A stretch of DNA of 64,000 bases from Micrococcaceae bacterium Sec5.8 (GCA_039636775.1 CP143429.1:1984001-2048000); one strand, 5' to 3'; shown: positions 54,063 through 63,336, counted from the stretch's first letter. Notes: generated by a model not told the origin, from the sequence alone. Translations and numbers: made by a program.

Positions 54063-55217
54063 CTAGGTGGTGCCGGCGGACGAGGCGTCCGGTGGGTGGC
54101 CTGCCGACTTCGCGGCGCGCAGCATCCGGTGCAGCGTCAGCAAAACCGATTCGACGGCGCTCGGGGCACCCTCGGACAGGTCCTCGGCCGCGACCCGGGC
54201 GATGAAATCCTTCACCGCGGCGTCGGCAACTTCGACAAGTTCGGCCTGCCGTTGCGGTTCTTCCTCCTCGGCGGCACGCAGCACGTCACCCACCATCGTC
54301 ATGGCGTTCGCGAGCGGCTCCGCATAGTCCTCCGGGATCACAAACGGCGTGTCTTTGGCCCAAATGACGTCAGAGAGCACCTGGGTCACATCCTGAACGT
54401 GAAAGGTGATCTGCTCCAGATCCCGCAGGTTGCGGTAGTCCTGCTCAATGTCGCGCGGATGGAGCCGGCGGCGCGGATTGGCCCGCCGGCTGGCGTCGGC
54501 CTTTTCCACCGCCAGGCGCACAGTGCGGGCGGACGCCGCGAGCCCGTCAGACCGGCTGGACCAGTTCTCGTGTTCCGGCGGCCAGGATTCCTTGAGCGCC
54601 TTGGCCATGTCCCGGAGCTGCTGGGCGAGCGCCAGTCGCAACTCAGCGATGCTCAGCTCGGCGGCGCGGAAGTGCAGCGGCGGGAACACCACAAGGTTCA
54701 CCGCAATACCCACCGTGACGCCGGCGCCCATTTGAAGGAGATAGCCGAAGGAGAACTGGTCCGGGTTGTGGCCGCCCACCAGCAGAACCAGGAGCGCCGC
54801 CGTCGGAATCCAGTCCCGGCCTGCGCCAATTTTTGGGAGGCCGGCAAGGACAACGCCGAAGGCCATGACGATCCCGACGGTCAGTGGTGAGGGACTGCCC
54901 AGGACGAACAGGACGAAGGCCAGCCCGATCCCGATTGCCAGCCCGCCGAGGGCCTGCACGCCCTGGCGCATGGAACCGGCGACGTTCTCGTACATGGCCA
55001 CCAGTGCGCCCAGCGGTGCGTAGTAGGGGTAGGCAGCCGCGGAGCCCGGCATCAACGGTGCAATCGCGAACGCAATGCCCGCGGCCAAGCCCGCCTTGAT
55101 GGCCAGCTGCAGCCGGGGCCAGAGCAGCACTGCGGAGACGTTGCCCGCCACGATCCGCCAGAGCCGCCGAAGCAGTGCGGGGCGGGTCGTCTGCGGTGCC
55201 TCGTCTGTAGTAGCCAT
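54063..55217 (-). CDS. FUSC-family membrane protein (aromatic acid exporter-like)
   Basis: 384 residues. Five to six membrane helices in the first 175 residues (LQLAIKAGLAAGIAFAIAP and YAPLGALVAMYENVAGSM) are followed by a soluble helical domain rich in Glu/Arg. This is the FUSC/ArAE layout, with family members exporting aromatic carboxylates or affecting envelope stress. ATG 55217 is supported by TAGGGT seven bases upstream; GTG 55226 is in frame. Substrate unknown. Confidence 0.88.
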   Translation of the reverse strand: MATTDEAPQTTRPALLRRLWRIVAGNVSAVLLWPRLQLAIKAGLAAGIAFAIAPLMPGSAAAYPYYAPLGALVAMYENVAGSMRQGVQALGGLAIGIGLAFVLFVLGSPSPLTVGIVMAFGVVLAGLPKIGAGRDWIPTAALLVLLVGGHNPDQFSFGYLLQMGAGVTVGIAVNLVVFPPLHFRAAELSIAELRLALAQQLRDMAKALKESWPPEHENWSSRSDGLAASARTVRLAVEKADASRRANPRRRLHPRDIEQDYRNLRDLEQITFHVQDVTQVLSDVIWAKDTPFVIPEDYAEPLANAMTMVGDVLRAAEEEEPQRQAELVEVADAAVKDFIARVAAEDLSEGAPSAVESVLLTLHRMLRAAKSAGHPPDASSAGTT

Positions 55218-55224
55218 TCGGTTC

Positions 55225-55230
55225 ACCCTA
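55225..55230 (-). promoter_or_regulatory. -10 of FUSC gene, leaderless
   Basis: TAGGGT on the minus strand seven bases before ATG 55217. The GTG at 55226 overlaps this element, so it is unlikely to be the start. Confidence 0.5.
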
Positions 55231-55286
55231 GGGCCGCGGTGTTGCTGCTACAAGTGGACGAATCGCCGGGGACGGCAGAGGTGCAC

Positions 55287-56000
55287 TCAGCCGGAGGCTG
55301 CGCAGGCCTTACGTACCGCCGCGGATAGCCGTTGGGCTCTCCCCTCGGTGCGTCCTTCCTCGCTTCGCCGGGGCACGTAGCCGAAGCCGATCCCATAGCC
55401 GGGGTCGGCGTAGCCCAGGGCAGCGTTGGCGCCTTCATGGCCGAACGCAAGGTAGCTGCCGAAGTCCCGGCCCGGCTGCGGCTTCATGAAGACCACGGCG
55501 AAAGCGTCGTCCTTTCCGGAGCAGCGGTCCAGGCCCCACACCTGCTCCTCCGCCATCATTGCGATGGTGGCGGGAACCCGAACAGCCGGCAGACCGTCGA
55601 CCCCGGTAGTGGCGGCGGCGTAGGCCCGTGCAAGTCCGTCCGCGGAGCCGATCCCGCCGGCGCTGGGCCGGCGGAGTCGCGCGTCGTAGAGTTCCTGCAG
55701 GCTGCGCCCGGCGACCCGGCGGCAGAGCTCCTCCATCAGGATTCCCATCGTCAACGCATGGTAGCCGAAGGCGCTTCCCGGCCGCCACAGCGGGGCGGCG
55801 GCGGCCAGGCGGCGGGCTGCTTCCGGCGTCGGGAACTCCTCCAGCGCAAGCCCGCCTGCGAGGCCGGGCACCCCGGCCTGGTGGGAGAGGGCTTGCCGGA
55901 CGGTGAGCCGTTCCTTGCCGTGAACCCCGAACTCGGGCCAATACGATGCCACGGTGGCGTCCAGGTCCGGCAAACTCCGGGGCGGCCGTTCCGACGGACA
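55287..56000 (-). pseudogene. Remnant of serine beta-lactamase-like esterase, N-terminus lost
   Basis: The frame carries the middle and C-terminal part of a class C beta-lactamase-type esterase: DLDATVASYWPEFG, LTVRQALSHQAGVPGL, a Tyr candidate in FGYHALTMGILME, and the C-terminal FGHEGANAALGYADPGYGIG. The first 70 or so residues with the essential SxxK are absent: upstream of about 55970 the sequence is Arg/Pro-rich and unlike the family. No start codon with a ribosome site fits. I call it a decayed gene; a very divergent intact gene is less likely. Confidence 0.75.
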
Positions 56001-56105
56001 GCCCCGGGGCCGCCGCCGCGGCGTGTGGCGCGGGAGGAAGCTCCATTGCCCCACCCTGGCGCCAGCTTTCCTCGGGCCGGGCAGACCGGCCTGCGCATCC
56101 TGACC

Positions 56106-57170
56106 TCAGCTGGCGCCGTGTCCGGCGGCGATTTCCTCCCCGGGCCGCACGGGCCCGGGGGCTGTGCCGTTACCGAAGGGCCGCCCGCCGAGCGCTTCGC
56201 GACCGTGGGCTGAGAGCCAGCCGCCCAGCTCCGGCCCCTTCGGCACGATGCCGGTGGGGTTGATGTCCTCGTGGACGATGTAATAGTGCTGCTTGATCTG
56301 CACGAAATCCGTCGTATCCCCGAACCCGGGGGTTTGAAACAGGTCCCGGGCGTATGCCCACAGCGCGGGCATCTCGCTAAGTTTTTGCCGGTTGCACTTG
56401 AAATGGCCGTGATAGACGGCGTCGAACCGGGCAAGCGTGGTGAACAGCCGCACGTCTGCCTCGGTGATGGTCTCGCCCACCAGATAGCGCTGCCCGGTGA
56501 GCAGCTCCTCAAGCCAGTCCAGGGCGGTCCAGAGCCGGTCATAGGCGGCGTCGTAGGCTTTTTGCGAGCCGGCGAAGCCGCAGCGGTAGACACCGTTGTT
56601 GACCTCGGTGAACACGCGCTTGTTGACGGCGTCGATTTCCTCGCGCAGGGCTGCCGGGTACAGGTCCGGGGCGCCGCTCCGGTGGAACTCCGTCCACTCG
56701 GTGGAGAAGTCCAGCGTAATTTGGGGGAAGTCGTTGGTCACCACCTTGCCGGTGGAGACCTCCACCATGGCTGGGACCGTGATACCGCGGGGGTAGTCCG
56801 GAAAGCGGCGGAAGTACGCTTCCTGGATCCGTTCCATGCCCAGCACCGGGTCCTTGCCCCCCGGGTCCAGGTCAAACGTCCAGGAGCGGGCATCGTGGGT
56901 GGGGCCGGGCTGGCCGAGGGAAATGGCATCCTCCAGTCCCAGGAGCCGCCGCACGATGACGGTCCGGTTGGCCCACGGGCAGGCGCGTGCGGCAATCAGC
57001 CGATAACGGCCCGGTTCCACCGGCCAGCCCGGCTCGCCATTGGCTCCGGCTGCGCCGTCGCGGGTGATCCGGTCTTCGATGTAGTTGGTGTCGCGGCTGA
57101 ACTCCTCGCCGCCGGTGACATAGGCACCCTTTGTGCTGAATCCCGGGTTCCGGGTCTGTTCTGCGCTCAT
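56106..57170 (-). CDS. Xi-class glutathione S-transferase-like reductase (GS-hydroquinone reductase family)
   Basis: 354 residues. The catalytic motif ARACPWANRTVIVRRL (Cys-Pro-Trp-Ala) and the C-terminal GST helical domain with GQRYLVGETITEADVRLF are typical of YqjG/ECM4-like enzymes that remove glutathione from quinols. In an actinobacterium the thiol may be mycothiol, which is inference. ATG 57170 follows TAGGGT by six bases, leaderless. It ends close to the decayed esterase. Confidence 0.93.
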   Translation of the reverse strand: MSAEQTRNPGFSTKGAYVTGGEEFSRDTNYIEDRITRDGAAGANGEPGWPVEPGRYRLIAARACPWANRTVIVRRLLGLEDAISLGQPGPTHDARSWTFDLDPGGKDPVLGMERIQEAYFRRFPDYPRGITVPAMVEVSTGKVVTNDFPQITLDFSTEWTEFHRSGAPDLYPAALREEIDAVNKRVFTEVNNGVYRCGFAGSQKAYDAAYDRLWTALDWLEELLTGQRYLVGETITEADVRLFTTLARFDAVYHGHFKCNRQKLSEMPALWAYARDLFQTPGFGDTTDFVQIKQHYYIVHEDINPTGIVPKGPELGGWLSAHGREALGGRPFGNGTAPGPVRPGEEIAAGHGAS

Positions 57171-57176
57171 GAGCCC

Positions 57177-57182
57177 ACCCTA
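57177..57182 (-). promoter_or_regulatory. -10 of xi-class GST gene, leaderless
   Basis: TAGGGT six bases before ATG 57170, overlapping the stop codon of the M50 gene. Confidence 0.4.
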
Positions 57183-57959
57183 TGCCGGGGAGCCGCCGGC
57201 TCCGCGCAACGATGCCCCCGGCAGGGACGCGAACGCCTGCCCCATCGGCTGCCAGGCAAACCAGCAGGCAGCGCCGACGACGGCGGCGAACAGCATGATC
57301 CACACCATAGCGGGGATGCCGCTGGCCCGGGAAAGCAGGTGCGCATCCGAGGTGGCCAGCCGGTCCCGGTGCCGCAGGTGCACCTTGATCAGCTTGCCGA
57401 GGTCGCGGACAGCGGCGACCAGCAGCGCCAGGCCAAGCACGATCGTGACGTGGCCGTTGAACTCCGGCGGGACGAAGAGCACGAGCATCGCGGCGGCCAG
57501 TACCGCGGCGGCGGTAATGAGCAAACCCACGGCGTTACGGATGAACAGCAACGAGGCCAGCAGGATGAGTGTTCCCAGGGACATCGCCGCCGGACCCCAG
57601 CCGTTGAAGCCGCTCCACACCATGGCCGCGCCCACGACGGCCGGCACCGGGTAGCCCCAGAACGTGGACCAGATGGCTGCGAGGGGGCGCCGGCTGTACG
57701 TGGTGGTGGTGCCGGAATGATCCAGGCTCAACCGGATGCCGCCGAGGCGCTGTCCTGTCATCAGGGCCGCGAAGGCGTGGCCGAGTTCATGGGTCACGGT
57801 TGCCAGGAGCCCGAAGTACCGCCAGGTGGCGCGCGGCAGCGAGAGGACGACGGCGAGCAGGACCACCAGCGCAAGTTCGGTGCCGGTGACGTGCGGGACG
57901 GGGGAGTGGGTGAACCCGGCGACAATGCGGCTCCACCAGGTTCCGACGGCGTCGGTCAT
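57180..57959 (-). CDS. M50 family membrane metallopeptidase
   Basis: 259 residues with several hydrophobic helices. The zinc motif VTHELGHAFAAL (HExxH) lies in the second helix, with TYSRRPLAAIWSTFWGYPVP following. M50 proteases usually cleave within membranes, though this short group has no PDZ domain and no known substrate. ATG 57959 overlaps the upstream DksA/TraR-like stop as ATGA, so the two are coupled. Confidence 0.88.
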   Translation of the reverse strand: MTDAVGTWWSRIVAGFTHSPVPHVTGTELALVVLLAVVLSLPRATWRYFGLLATVTHELGHAFAALMTGQRLGGIRLSLDHSGTTTTYSRRPLAAIWSTFWGYPVPAVVGAAMVWSGFNGWGPAAMSLGTLILLASLLFIRNAVGLLITAAAVLAAAMLVLFVPPEFNGHVTIVLGLALLVAAVRDLGKLIKVHLRHRDRLATSDAHLLSRASGIPAMVWIMLFAAVVGAACWFAWQPMGQAFASLPGASLRGAGGSPA

Positions 57960-58342
57960 GAGGTGGTCCCCGGTTTCGTTCCGCTGGGGCCGGCAGGACC
58001 GGAACTGTGCCGGATGCAGAAGGGCGTCCACGGCCTGGCTTCAAGCCGGCCGTGTGCAATCTGCTCACCGCACACGGCACAGATGCCATACGTGCCGGCG
58101 TCGATCCGTTCCAAAGCTGCCTCGATCTGGATGAGGCCCTGCCGGCTTTGCTCCAGCAGGGCCGAGGCCTGGGACAACTCAAACGCGATGGTCGTGCCCT
58201 CGGGATCGTGTTCGTCATCGACGTTAGAGTCCTGCCGGGCGGCATTCACCGCGGTGATGTCCCGGCTGAGGGCGGGCAGGAGGGTCAGTTTCCGGCGGCG
58301 CTCCTCCTGGAGGAGAACCCGGAACCGTTCGACGTCGATCAT
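57956..58342 (-). CDS. DksA/TraR-type zinc finger protein, last Cys replaced by His
   Basis: 128 residues. A helical coiled-coil-like arm (about 5-80, rich in Glu/Gln/Arg) precedes a finger with Cys88, Cys91, Cys109 and His112 (CAVC...FCIRH), that is C-x2-C-x17-C-x2-H rather than four Cys. DksA/TraR proteins bind RNA polymerase in the secondary channel. The acidic tip is seen as VDDEHDPEG, near residue 41. ATG 58342 follows TAGCCT by eight bases, leaderless. Confidence 0.88.
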   Translation of the reverse strand: MIDVERFRVLLQEERRRKLTLLPALSRDITAVNAARQDSNVDDEHDPEGTTIAFELSQASALLEQSRQGLIQIEAALERIDAGTYGICAVCGEQIAHGRLEARPWTPFCIRHSSGPAGPSGTKPGTTS

Positions 58343-58350
58343 AGGCTGCA

Positions 58351-58356
58351 AGGCTA
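58351..58356 (-). promoter_or_regulatory. -10 of DksA/TraR-like gene, leaderless
   Basis: TAGCCT eight bases before ATG 58342 on the minus strand; no ribosome site seen. Confidence 0.4.
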
Positions 58357-58407
58357 GCGTGGACGGGGGAGCCGCTCCTAAAACTGCCGGGAGCCGGCAG
58401 CAGCGTC

Positions 58408-58413
58408 TAGAGT
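58408..58413 (+). promoter_or_regulatory. -10 of malQ, leaderless
   Basis: TAGAGT six bases before ATG 58420; GGCCCC between is not a ribosome site. Supports ATG 58420 over ATG 58432. Confidence 0.5.
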
Positions 58414-58419
58414 GGCCCC

Positions 58420-60600
58420 ATGGTTGAGGGTATGCACGACAGCAATGGTCCTGATGCAACGGCACTGCTGAGGAAACTCGCGCAGGCCCACGGGGTGGGA
58501 ATTTCCTATTGGGGCTGGGACGGCGTCGAACGTTCAGTCGCAGATCATACGCTCCGCAGCGTTCTCGCCGCGCTGGGCATCCCCGCGGGTGACGCGGATG
58601 AGATGGAGCGCTCGCTGGCTGAGGCCAGGCTGGCGCCGTGGCGGCGGCTGCTGCCGCCGGTCGCTGTCGCCCGCGAAGGGCAGGAGCTGTTAGTCAACGT
58701 CCATGTACCGCACGGCAGCGCCGTGCGGGTCTGGATCACTGCAGAGGACGGCGGCAGCTACGAACTCAGCCAGCGGGAGAATTGGGAGGCTCCGGTGGAC
58801 CTGGACGGCGTCCTCACCGGCCGGGCCACCTTCGCGGTCCCTGACGTGGTTCCGCTCGGCTGGCACACGCTGCTGGCGGATAACGAGGGAACGGTGGCGC
58901 AGTGCCCGCTCATTGTCACCCCGCAAAGCCTCGGTACCACCCGGGCGCTCGCCGGCCGGCGGAACTGGGGGCTGACCGCGCAGCTTTATTCCGTGCGGTC
59001 CTCCCGTTCGTGGGGCATTGGCGACTTCACGGATCTTGCGGACCTCGCCGCCTTGACGGGGCAGGAGGGCGCAGGGTTCCTGCTGGTCAACCCCCTGCAC
59101 GCCGCCGAACCCCGGCCACCGGTCGAGGATTCGCCGTACCTGCCGACCACCCGGCGGTTCGTTAACCCCCTCTACCTCCGGGTCGAGGAAATCCCTGAGT
59201 ACGGTTATCTCGACTCGAGGGGCCGGGCTGAGGTGGCACGGCTGGCCCACGTCCAGCACGCAGCGAACCACAGCACCGGCCTGTTGGACCGGAACGGAAG
59301 TTTCGGCGCGAAACTGGCAGCGCTCGAGCTGGTGTTCGCTGTGCCGCGGGGCCCGGCCCGTGACCTCCAGTTTGCGGACTTCTGCACCGGCCAGGGCCAG
59401 GGACTCGACGACTACGCGCTCTGGTGCGCACTCGCCGAGAAGCTGCCCCCGGGCGCCCGGCAATGGGCTGCGGAAGCCTCCGGCCCCGACACCCCCTACT
59501 GCAAGGAGCAACGGACGCTGCTGGCCGGCCGGATTGAGTTCCACCGCTGGCTGCAGTGGCTCTGCGACGCCCAGCTGGAGGACGCCCAGCGTACGGCCCG
59601 CCAGGCGGGCATGGAGATCGGCGTCATCCACGATCTGGCGGTGGGGGTAAAGCGGGGCGGCTCGGACGACTGGTCGCTGGCAGGAGTGCTCGCCAGGGAC
59701 GTCACCGTCGGGGCGCCGCCGGACATGTTCAACCAGCAGGGACAGGACTGGACCCAGCCGCCCTGGCATCCGGGGCGGCTCGCGGAATCGGGGTACGCCG
59801 CCTACCGGGACATGCTCAGGACCGTACTGCGCCACGCGGGCGGCATCCGGGTGGACCACATCCTGGGGTTGTTCCGGCTGTGGTGGATTCCGGCCGGCGC
59901 CGGGCCGCAGCACGGCACGTACGTCTATTACGACCACGAGGCACTGATCGGCATCCTGGCTCTGGAAGCACAGCGGGCCGGCGCGATCGTCATTGGCGAG
60001 GACCTGGGCGTATTCGAGCCGTGGGTCAGGGACTACCTGGCCGAACGCGGGATTTTCGGCACCTCGATCCTGTGGTTCGAGCACGACGCCGACGGCCCGA
60101 TTCCGCCGGAACAGTACCGGCAGCAGTGCCTGACGAGCGTCAATACCCATGACCTGCCCCCGACTGCCGGGTACCTGGCCGGCGAGCACGTCACCCTCCG
60201 CGAATCGTTGGGCCTGCTGCAGCGGCCCGTGGCGGAAGAACGGGCCGAAGCCGCCGCCGAGCAGGAGGCAGTGCTGCGCCTGGTGCGCGACCGTGGGCTG
60301 CTGCCTGAGCCGGGCCACGTGGATGTGCAGGGCACGGTCGAGGCCTTGTATGCATTCACTGCGCTGGCGCCCTCGTCCCTGCTCGGCGTCGCCCTCGTCG
60401 ACGCGGTGGGCGAAACCCGCACGCAGAACCAGCCCGGAACCAGCACACAATATCCCAACTGGCGGGTACCGCTGGCCGGACCCCGGGGGCCGGTCCTGTT
60501 GGACGCCCTGCCGACCGATAGCAGTTTCCGTTCCCTGGTGGGCACCATCCGGTCCGCGCTGCGTCCGGGCAGCGAGGGCAGCGGTGCCGGCCGGCCCTAA
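58420..60600 (+). CDS. malQ: 4-alpha-glucanotransferase (amylomaltase)
   Basis: Family GH77 enzyme that transfers glucan chains between maltodextrins. 726 residues. An N-terminal actinobacterial extension (1-170) precedes the barrel. Catalytic signs: GGIRVDHILGLFRLWWIP (nucleophile Asp), VIGEDLGVFEPWVRDYL (acid/base Glu), and SVNTHDLPPTAGYLAG (stabilising Asp). FNQQGQDWTQPPW is the typical substrate loop. Complements glgC and glgA/glgM in the window for storage glucan metabolism, although not adjacent. Confidence 0.96.
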   Translation: MVEGMHDSNGPDATALLRKLAQAHGVGISYWGWDGVERSVADHTLRSVLAALGIPAGDADEMERSLAEARLAPWRRLLPPVAVAREGQELLVNVHVPHGSAVRVWITAEDGGSYELSQRENWEAPVDLDGVLTGRATFAVPDVVPLGWHTLLADNEGTVAQCPLIVTPQSLGTTRALAGRRNWGLTAQLYSVRSSRSWGIGDFTDLADLAALTGQEGAGFLLVNPLHAAEPRPPVEDSPYLPTTRRFVNPLYLRVEEIPEYGYLDSRGRAEVARLAHVQHAANHSTGLLDRNGSFGAKLAALELVFAVPRGPARDLQFADFCTGQGQGLDDYALWCALAEKLPPGARQWAAEASGPDTPYCKEQRTLLAGRIEFHRWLQWLCDAQLEDAQRTARQAGMEIGVIHDLAVGVKRGGSDDWSLAGVLARDVTVGAPPDMFNQQGQDWTQPPWHPGRLAESGYAAYRDMLRTVLRHAGGIRVDHILGLFRLWWIPAGAGPQHGTYVYYDHEALIGILALEAQRAGAIVIGEDLGVFEPWVRDYLAERGIFGTSILWFEHDADGPIPPEQYRQQCLTSVNTHDLPPTAGYLAGEHVTLRESLGLLQRPVAEERAEAAAEQEAVLRLVRDRGLLPEPGHVDVQGTVEALYAFTALAPSSLLGVALVDAVGETRTQNQPGTSTQYPNWRVPLAGPRGPVLLDALPTDSSFRSLVGTIRSALRPGSEGSGAGRP

Positions 60601-60641
60601 CCGGCACCCCCGCACGCAGCTGACCTTGCAGGCCCGACCTT

Positions 60642-60683
60642 GCTGACCTGACTTTGCTGACCTGACTTAGCTGACCTGACTTG
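60642..60683. repeat. Three 14-bp direct repeats
   Basis: GCTGACCTGACTTT, GCTGACCTGACTTA, then GCTGACCTGACTTG, in direct succession, period 14, with a partial copy before. Non-coding. Confidence 0.8.
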
Positions 60684-60876
60684 GGTTGGCTGGGCGCACT
60701 GGCGCCCACCTGACGGGAAGAGTGTTGGGAATCCCCTCGATGAACTGAACCGGCACCCCGCCGCGGAACTCTGGCCGGAGCCGGGCACGGGCGGCGGCTG
60801 ACCTGCAGCCCGCCGGCCGGACCCGGGTTTCCGGCGGGCGTTCCGGCTGAGAGTACGAATTGTGGTGAAGGACAGC

Positions 60877-60911
60877 CTGAGCCTGCCGACGAAGATCATC
60901 GGCAGGCTCAG
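60877..60911. terminator. Hairpin at the acetamidase gene end
   Basis: CTGAGCCTGCCGA (60877-60889) with TCGGCAGGCTCAG (60899-60911), a perfect 13-bp stem around nine bases, 25 bases before the acetamidase stop on the other strand. Likely a terminator. Confidence 0.7.
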
Positions 60912-60935
60912 CCTGTTGGGCGGTTCTGATGAAAA

Positions 60936-61871
60936 CTACGGCTCCAGCACGCTCTTGGGCAGGTGGTGGACCGTGACTGCCCCGATGGGTGTGAACGGAT
61001 GGAGCGGGTCCGGGACCGCCGAGCCGGTGGGACCGCCGAGCCGTGAGTGCCCGACTGCACTGAGCACGGCGTACGCGTCGCCGCGTTGCCAGCCGTGGTC
61101 CGTGACGAGGAAATCAAACATGTCCTCGTAACCGCGGGTGATGCTTTCCTGGACGGGGTCGCCCAGGCCGACGAATATCCATTCCTCTTCAGTCTCGATT
61201 CGCGGGGCGCGCAGAGTCATCGCTTTTGCCAGTTCGACGCTGATGATGGCGGTTCCCTCGGCTTCGATGGCCACAAAAGAAGACTCCCCTTCCGCCATCA
61301 GGGCGTGGATGTCGCCGATGGAGAGATAGGCGCCGTTCACCATGACGGGAAGGTAAACCTTTGAGCCCGGCCGGCACCCGGTGAGGTCCATGTTGCCGCC
61401 GCCGGCGAAACTTGGCATGACCGTGGAGTTTCCGCCCCCGGCCGGGGCCGTGCCAATGCAGCCGATCATGGGCTTGGCGTCGAAGGTGTGCCTGTCGGTG
61501 ACGTGCACGCCGGCTGCGTCGATGGGGATCCGACGGGTGAACATCTCCGTGCCCATCACATGGCTCAGGGCTCCGGTCCCCGGCAGGCTGACCGACCAGC
61601 CAACATCTTTCAGGAGGATCTCGTGAATGGTGACGATCAAAGCGTCGCCTGGCTCCGCTCCTTCCACGAAGACCGGCCCGGTAACCGGGTTGATACCAAC
61701 GCTGAGCTGGTCAAGGTCGTGGTGTTCGTGGAGTTCCGAGTAAACAGCGTCGCTTGTTTCGAAGGCGATTCGCTCCCCGGTTCCGGGAGTGATTTTCAGC
61801 GCAGGTTCCTCGCCCGAGGAGAAGGAGAATTTCCCGTGCGATTTGTTGAGGAAGTAGTCGGCGGTAGTCAC
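60936..61871 (-). CDS. Acetamidase/formamidase family amidohydrolase
   Basis: 311 residues. Blocks HEHHDLDQLSVGINPVTGPV, EPGDALIVTIHEI, and CIGTAPAGGGNSTVMPSFAG with GNMDLTGCRPGSKVYLPV are typical of the FmdA/AmdA family, which hydrolyses short amides to acid plus ammonia. GTG 61871 overlaps the permease TGA (GTGA). The permease and hydrolase genes upstream suggest uptake and use of an amide or peptide-derived amine. Confidence 0.92.
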   Translation of the reverse strand: MTTADYFLNKSHGKFSFSSGEEPALKITPGTGERIAFETSDAVYSELHEHHDLDQLSVGINPVTGPVFVEGAEPGDALIVTIHEILLKDVGWSVSLPGTGALSHVMGTEMFTRRIPIDAAGVHVTDRHTFDAKPMIGCIGTAPAGGGNSTVMPSFAGGGNMDLTGCRPGSKVYLPVMVNGAYLSIGDIHALMAEGESSFVAIEAEGTAIISVELAKAMTLRAPRIETEEEWIFVGLGDPVQESITRGYEDMFDFLVTDHGWQRGDAYAVLSAVGHSRLGGPTGSAVPDPLHPFTPIGAVTVHHLPKSVLEP

Positions 61872-63301
61872 AGCTGGGACTCCGTTCCGCTGAGTGCCGG
61901 CTCCGGGTTGCTGCTGCCGTCATCCGTCAGGTTCGTCGTCCGGCCGGTGAACTTGTAGTAGGCGAAGACCGCGGCGCCGACGACAAGCCAGATTGCGCCT
62001 CCGATTTTCGCCTCCGGCGCTGCATTGAGCAGGACATAGCCAATGATCAGGAAGCCGAGGATGGGCACCACAAGATGCAACAGGTAGTTTGTCGATTTTT
62101 TCCGCACCACATAGTGAACGATTACCGAGAGGTGCAGGAGCATGAACCCGAAGAGTGCCCCGAAGTTCACGAGAGCGGAAATGACGTCGATTTGTCCCAC
62201 AAAGAACAGGACGAGCACCGCGGAAACGGCCGAGACCAGGATGATGGCATTCCGGGGCACCTGGCGGGTGTCGATCCGGGACAGGAACTTCGGCAACTGG
62301 CGGTCCCGGCTCATTGAGTACAGGAGCCGGGAGGTGGCGGCCTGCGCGGCCATGGCGTTTGCAACACCGATCGCAAGCACATTCACGACGAAAAAGGCTG
62401 TCATCCAGCCCGTGCTTGAGGCGGCCTCAACGATGGTGAAGAACGCATTGCCTACCTCATCGTCATTGAACGAGGCCCGTCCTGCTGCCAGTGCACTCGC
62501 GAGCCAGGTCTGCACGATGAACAGGAAAGCAACGAGGAAGAGGGCCAGGATCATGGCCCGGCCAGCGGCATTACGGCCGCCGGTCGCTTCCTCTGACATG
62601 GTGGAAATGCCGTCAAATCCGAGGAAGCTCAACACTGCGATCGAGAGCGCCGAGGCGATCAGGGGTCCTGTTACTTTGCTTGCGTCCCAGATCGGGTTCA
62701 TCGTCAGTTCAGCGCCCGGCACGGTGTGCGTTGTCAGGGCGTTGATGGCGATGATGACGAAGATCACCACAAAGATCAGTTCAATCGCGAGGAAGATCCG
62801 GTTCATTCGCTTGATCGAGCTGATTCCGAGCAGATTGATGGCGGTGTTGACCGCCACGAAAATCAGCGCCCACAACCAGCGCGGCGACTCGGGGAAGATC
62901 CCCACCATCGATTCAGCCGCGAACACATACAGCAAAGTCGGGACGAGGAGGTAGTCCAGCAGGATTGCCCAGCCGGCGAAGAACCCGGCCGTGGGATGGA
63001 TCCCCCGGCCTACGTAGGAGAACACCGAGCCTGCGAGCGGAATGGACCTTGCCATCTGCTGGTATGCCAAGGCAGTGAAGATCATGGCCACAAGGCCGAT
63101 GAGGTAAACGAGCGGGACCATGCCTCCCGCCGCGTTGTACACGACGCCGAAGATCGCCCAGGGCGCGATAGGCACCATGAAAACGAGCCCGTAGACGAGC
63201 AGATCCGTGGTGGAAACAGAACGTTTCAGCTCCTGTTTGTAGCCGAAGGCCTCGAGTTGCTGTTGGGGGCTGAGCTCGGGGGAGCTGGTGGAATTTGCCA
63301 T
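61868..63301 (-). CDS. APC superfamily amino acid/amine permease
   Basis: 477-residue membrane protein, about twelve helices. The N-terminal LVYGLVFMVPIAPWAIFGVV and LAGSVFSYVGRGIHPTAGFF are standard APC blocks; FLGFDGISTMSEEATGGRNA is the conserved central block near residue 230. The polar C-terminal tail contains SSNPEPALSGTESQL. Start ATG 63301. Likely imports an amino acid, amine or amide for the acetamidase; the substrate is not shown by sequence. Confidence 0.92.
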   Translation of the reverse strand: MANSTSSPELSPQQQLEAFGYKQELKRSVSTTDLLVYGLVFMVPIAPWAIFGVVYNAAGGMVPLVYLIGLVAMIFTALAYQQMARSIPLAGSVFSYVGRGIHPTAGFFAGWAILLDYLLVPTLLYVFAAESMVGIFPESPRWLWALIFVAVNTAINLLGISSIKRMNRIFLAIELIFVVIFVIIAINALTTHTVPGAELTMNPIWDASKVTGPLIASALSIAVLSFLGFDGISTMSEEATGGRNAAGRAMILALFLVAFLFIVQTWLASALAAGRASFNDDEVGNAFFTIVEAASSTGWMTAFFVVNVLAIGVANAMAAQAATSRLLYSMSRDRQLPKFLSRIDTRQVPRNAIILVSAVSAVLVLFFVGQIDVISALVNFGALFGFMLLHLSVIVHYVVRKKSTNYLLHLVVPILGFLIIGYVLLNAAPEAKIGGAIWLVVGAAVFAYYKFTGRTTNLTDDGSSNPEPALSGTESQL

Positions 63302-63336
63302 CGGGATCTTTCTGCGAGGGGTTGGTTGTTGTGGTG

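Larger units (their letters stand above)
60601..60935. other. Convergent malQ/acetamidase intergenic region
   Basis: 335 bases with no gene. It holds three 14-bp direct repeats (60642-60683) and one hairpin (60877-60911), listed separately. The rest shows nothing I recognise. Confidence 0.6.

Noticed and set aside
56271..58427. 718-residue plus-strand frame over the GST, M50 and DksA-like genes
   Set aside because: It crosses three real minus-strand genes and has no motif.
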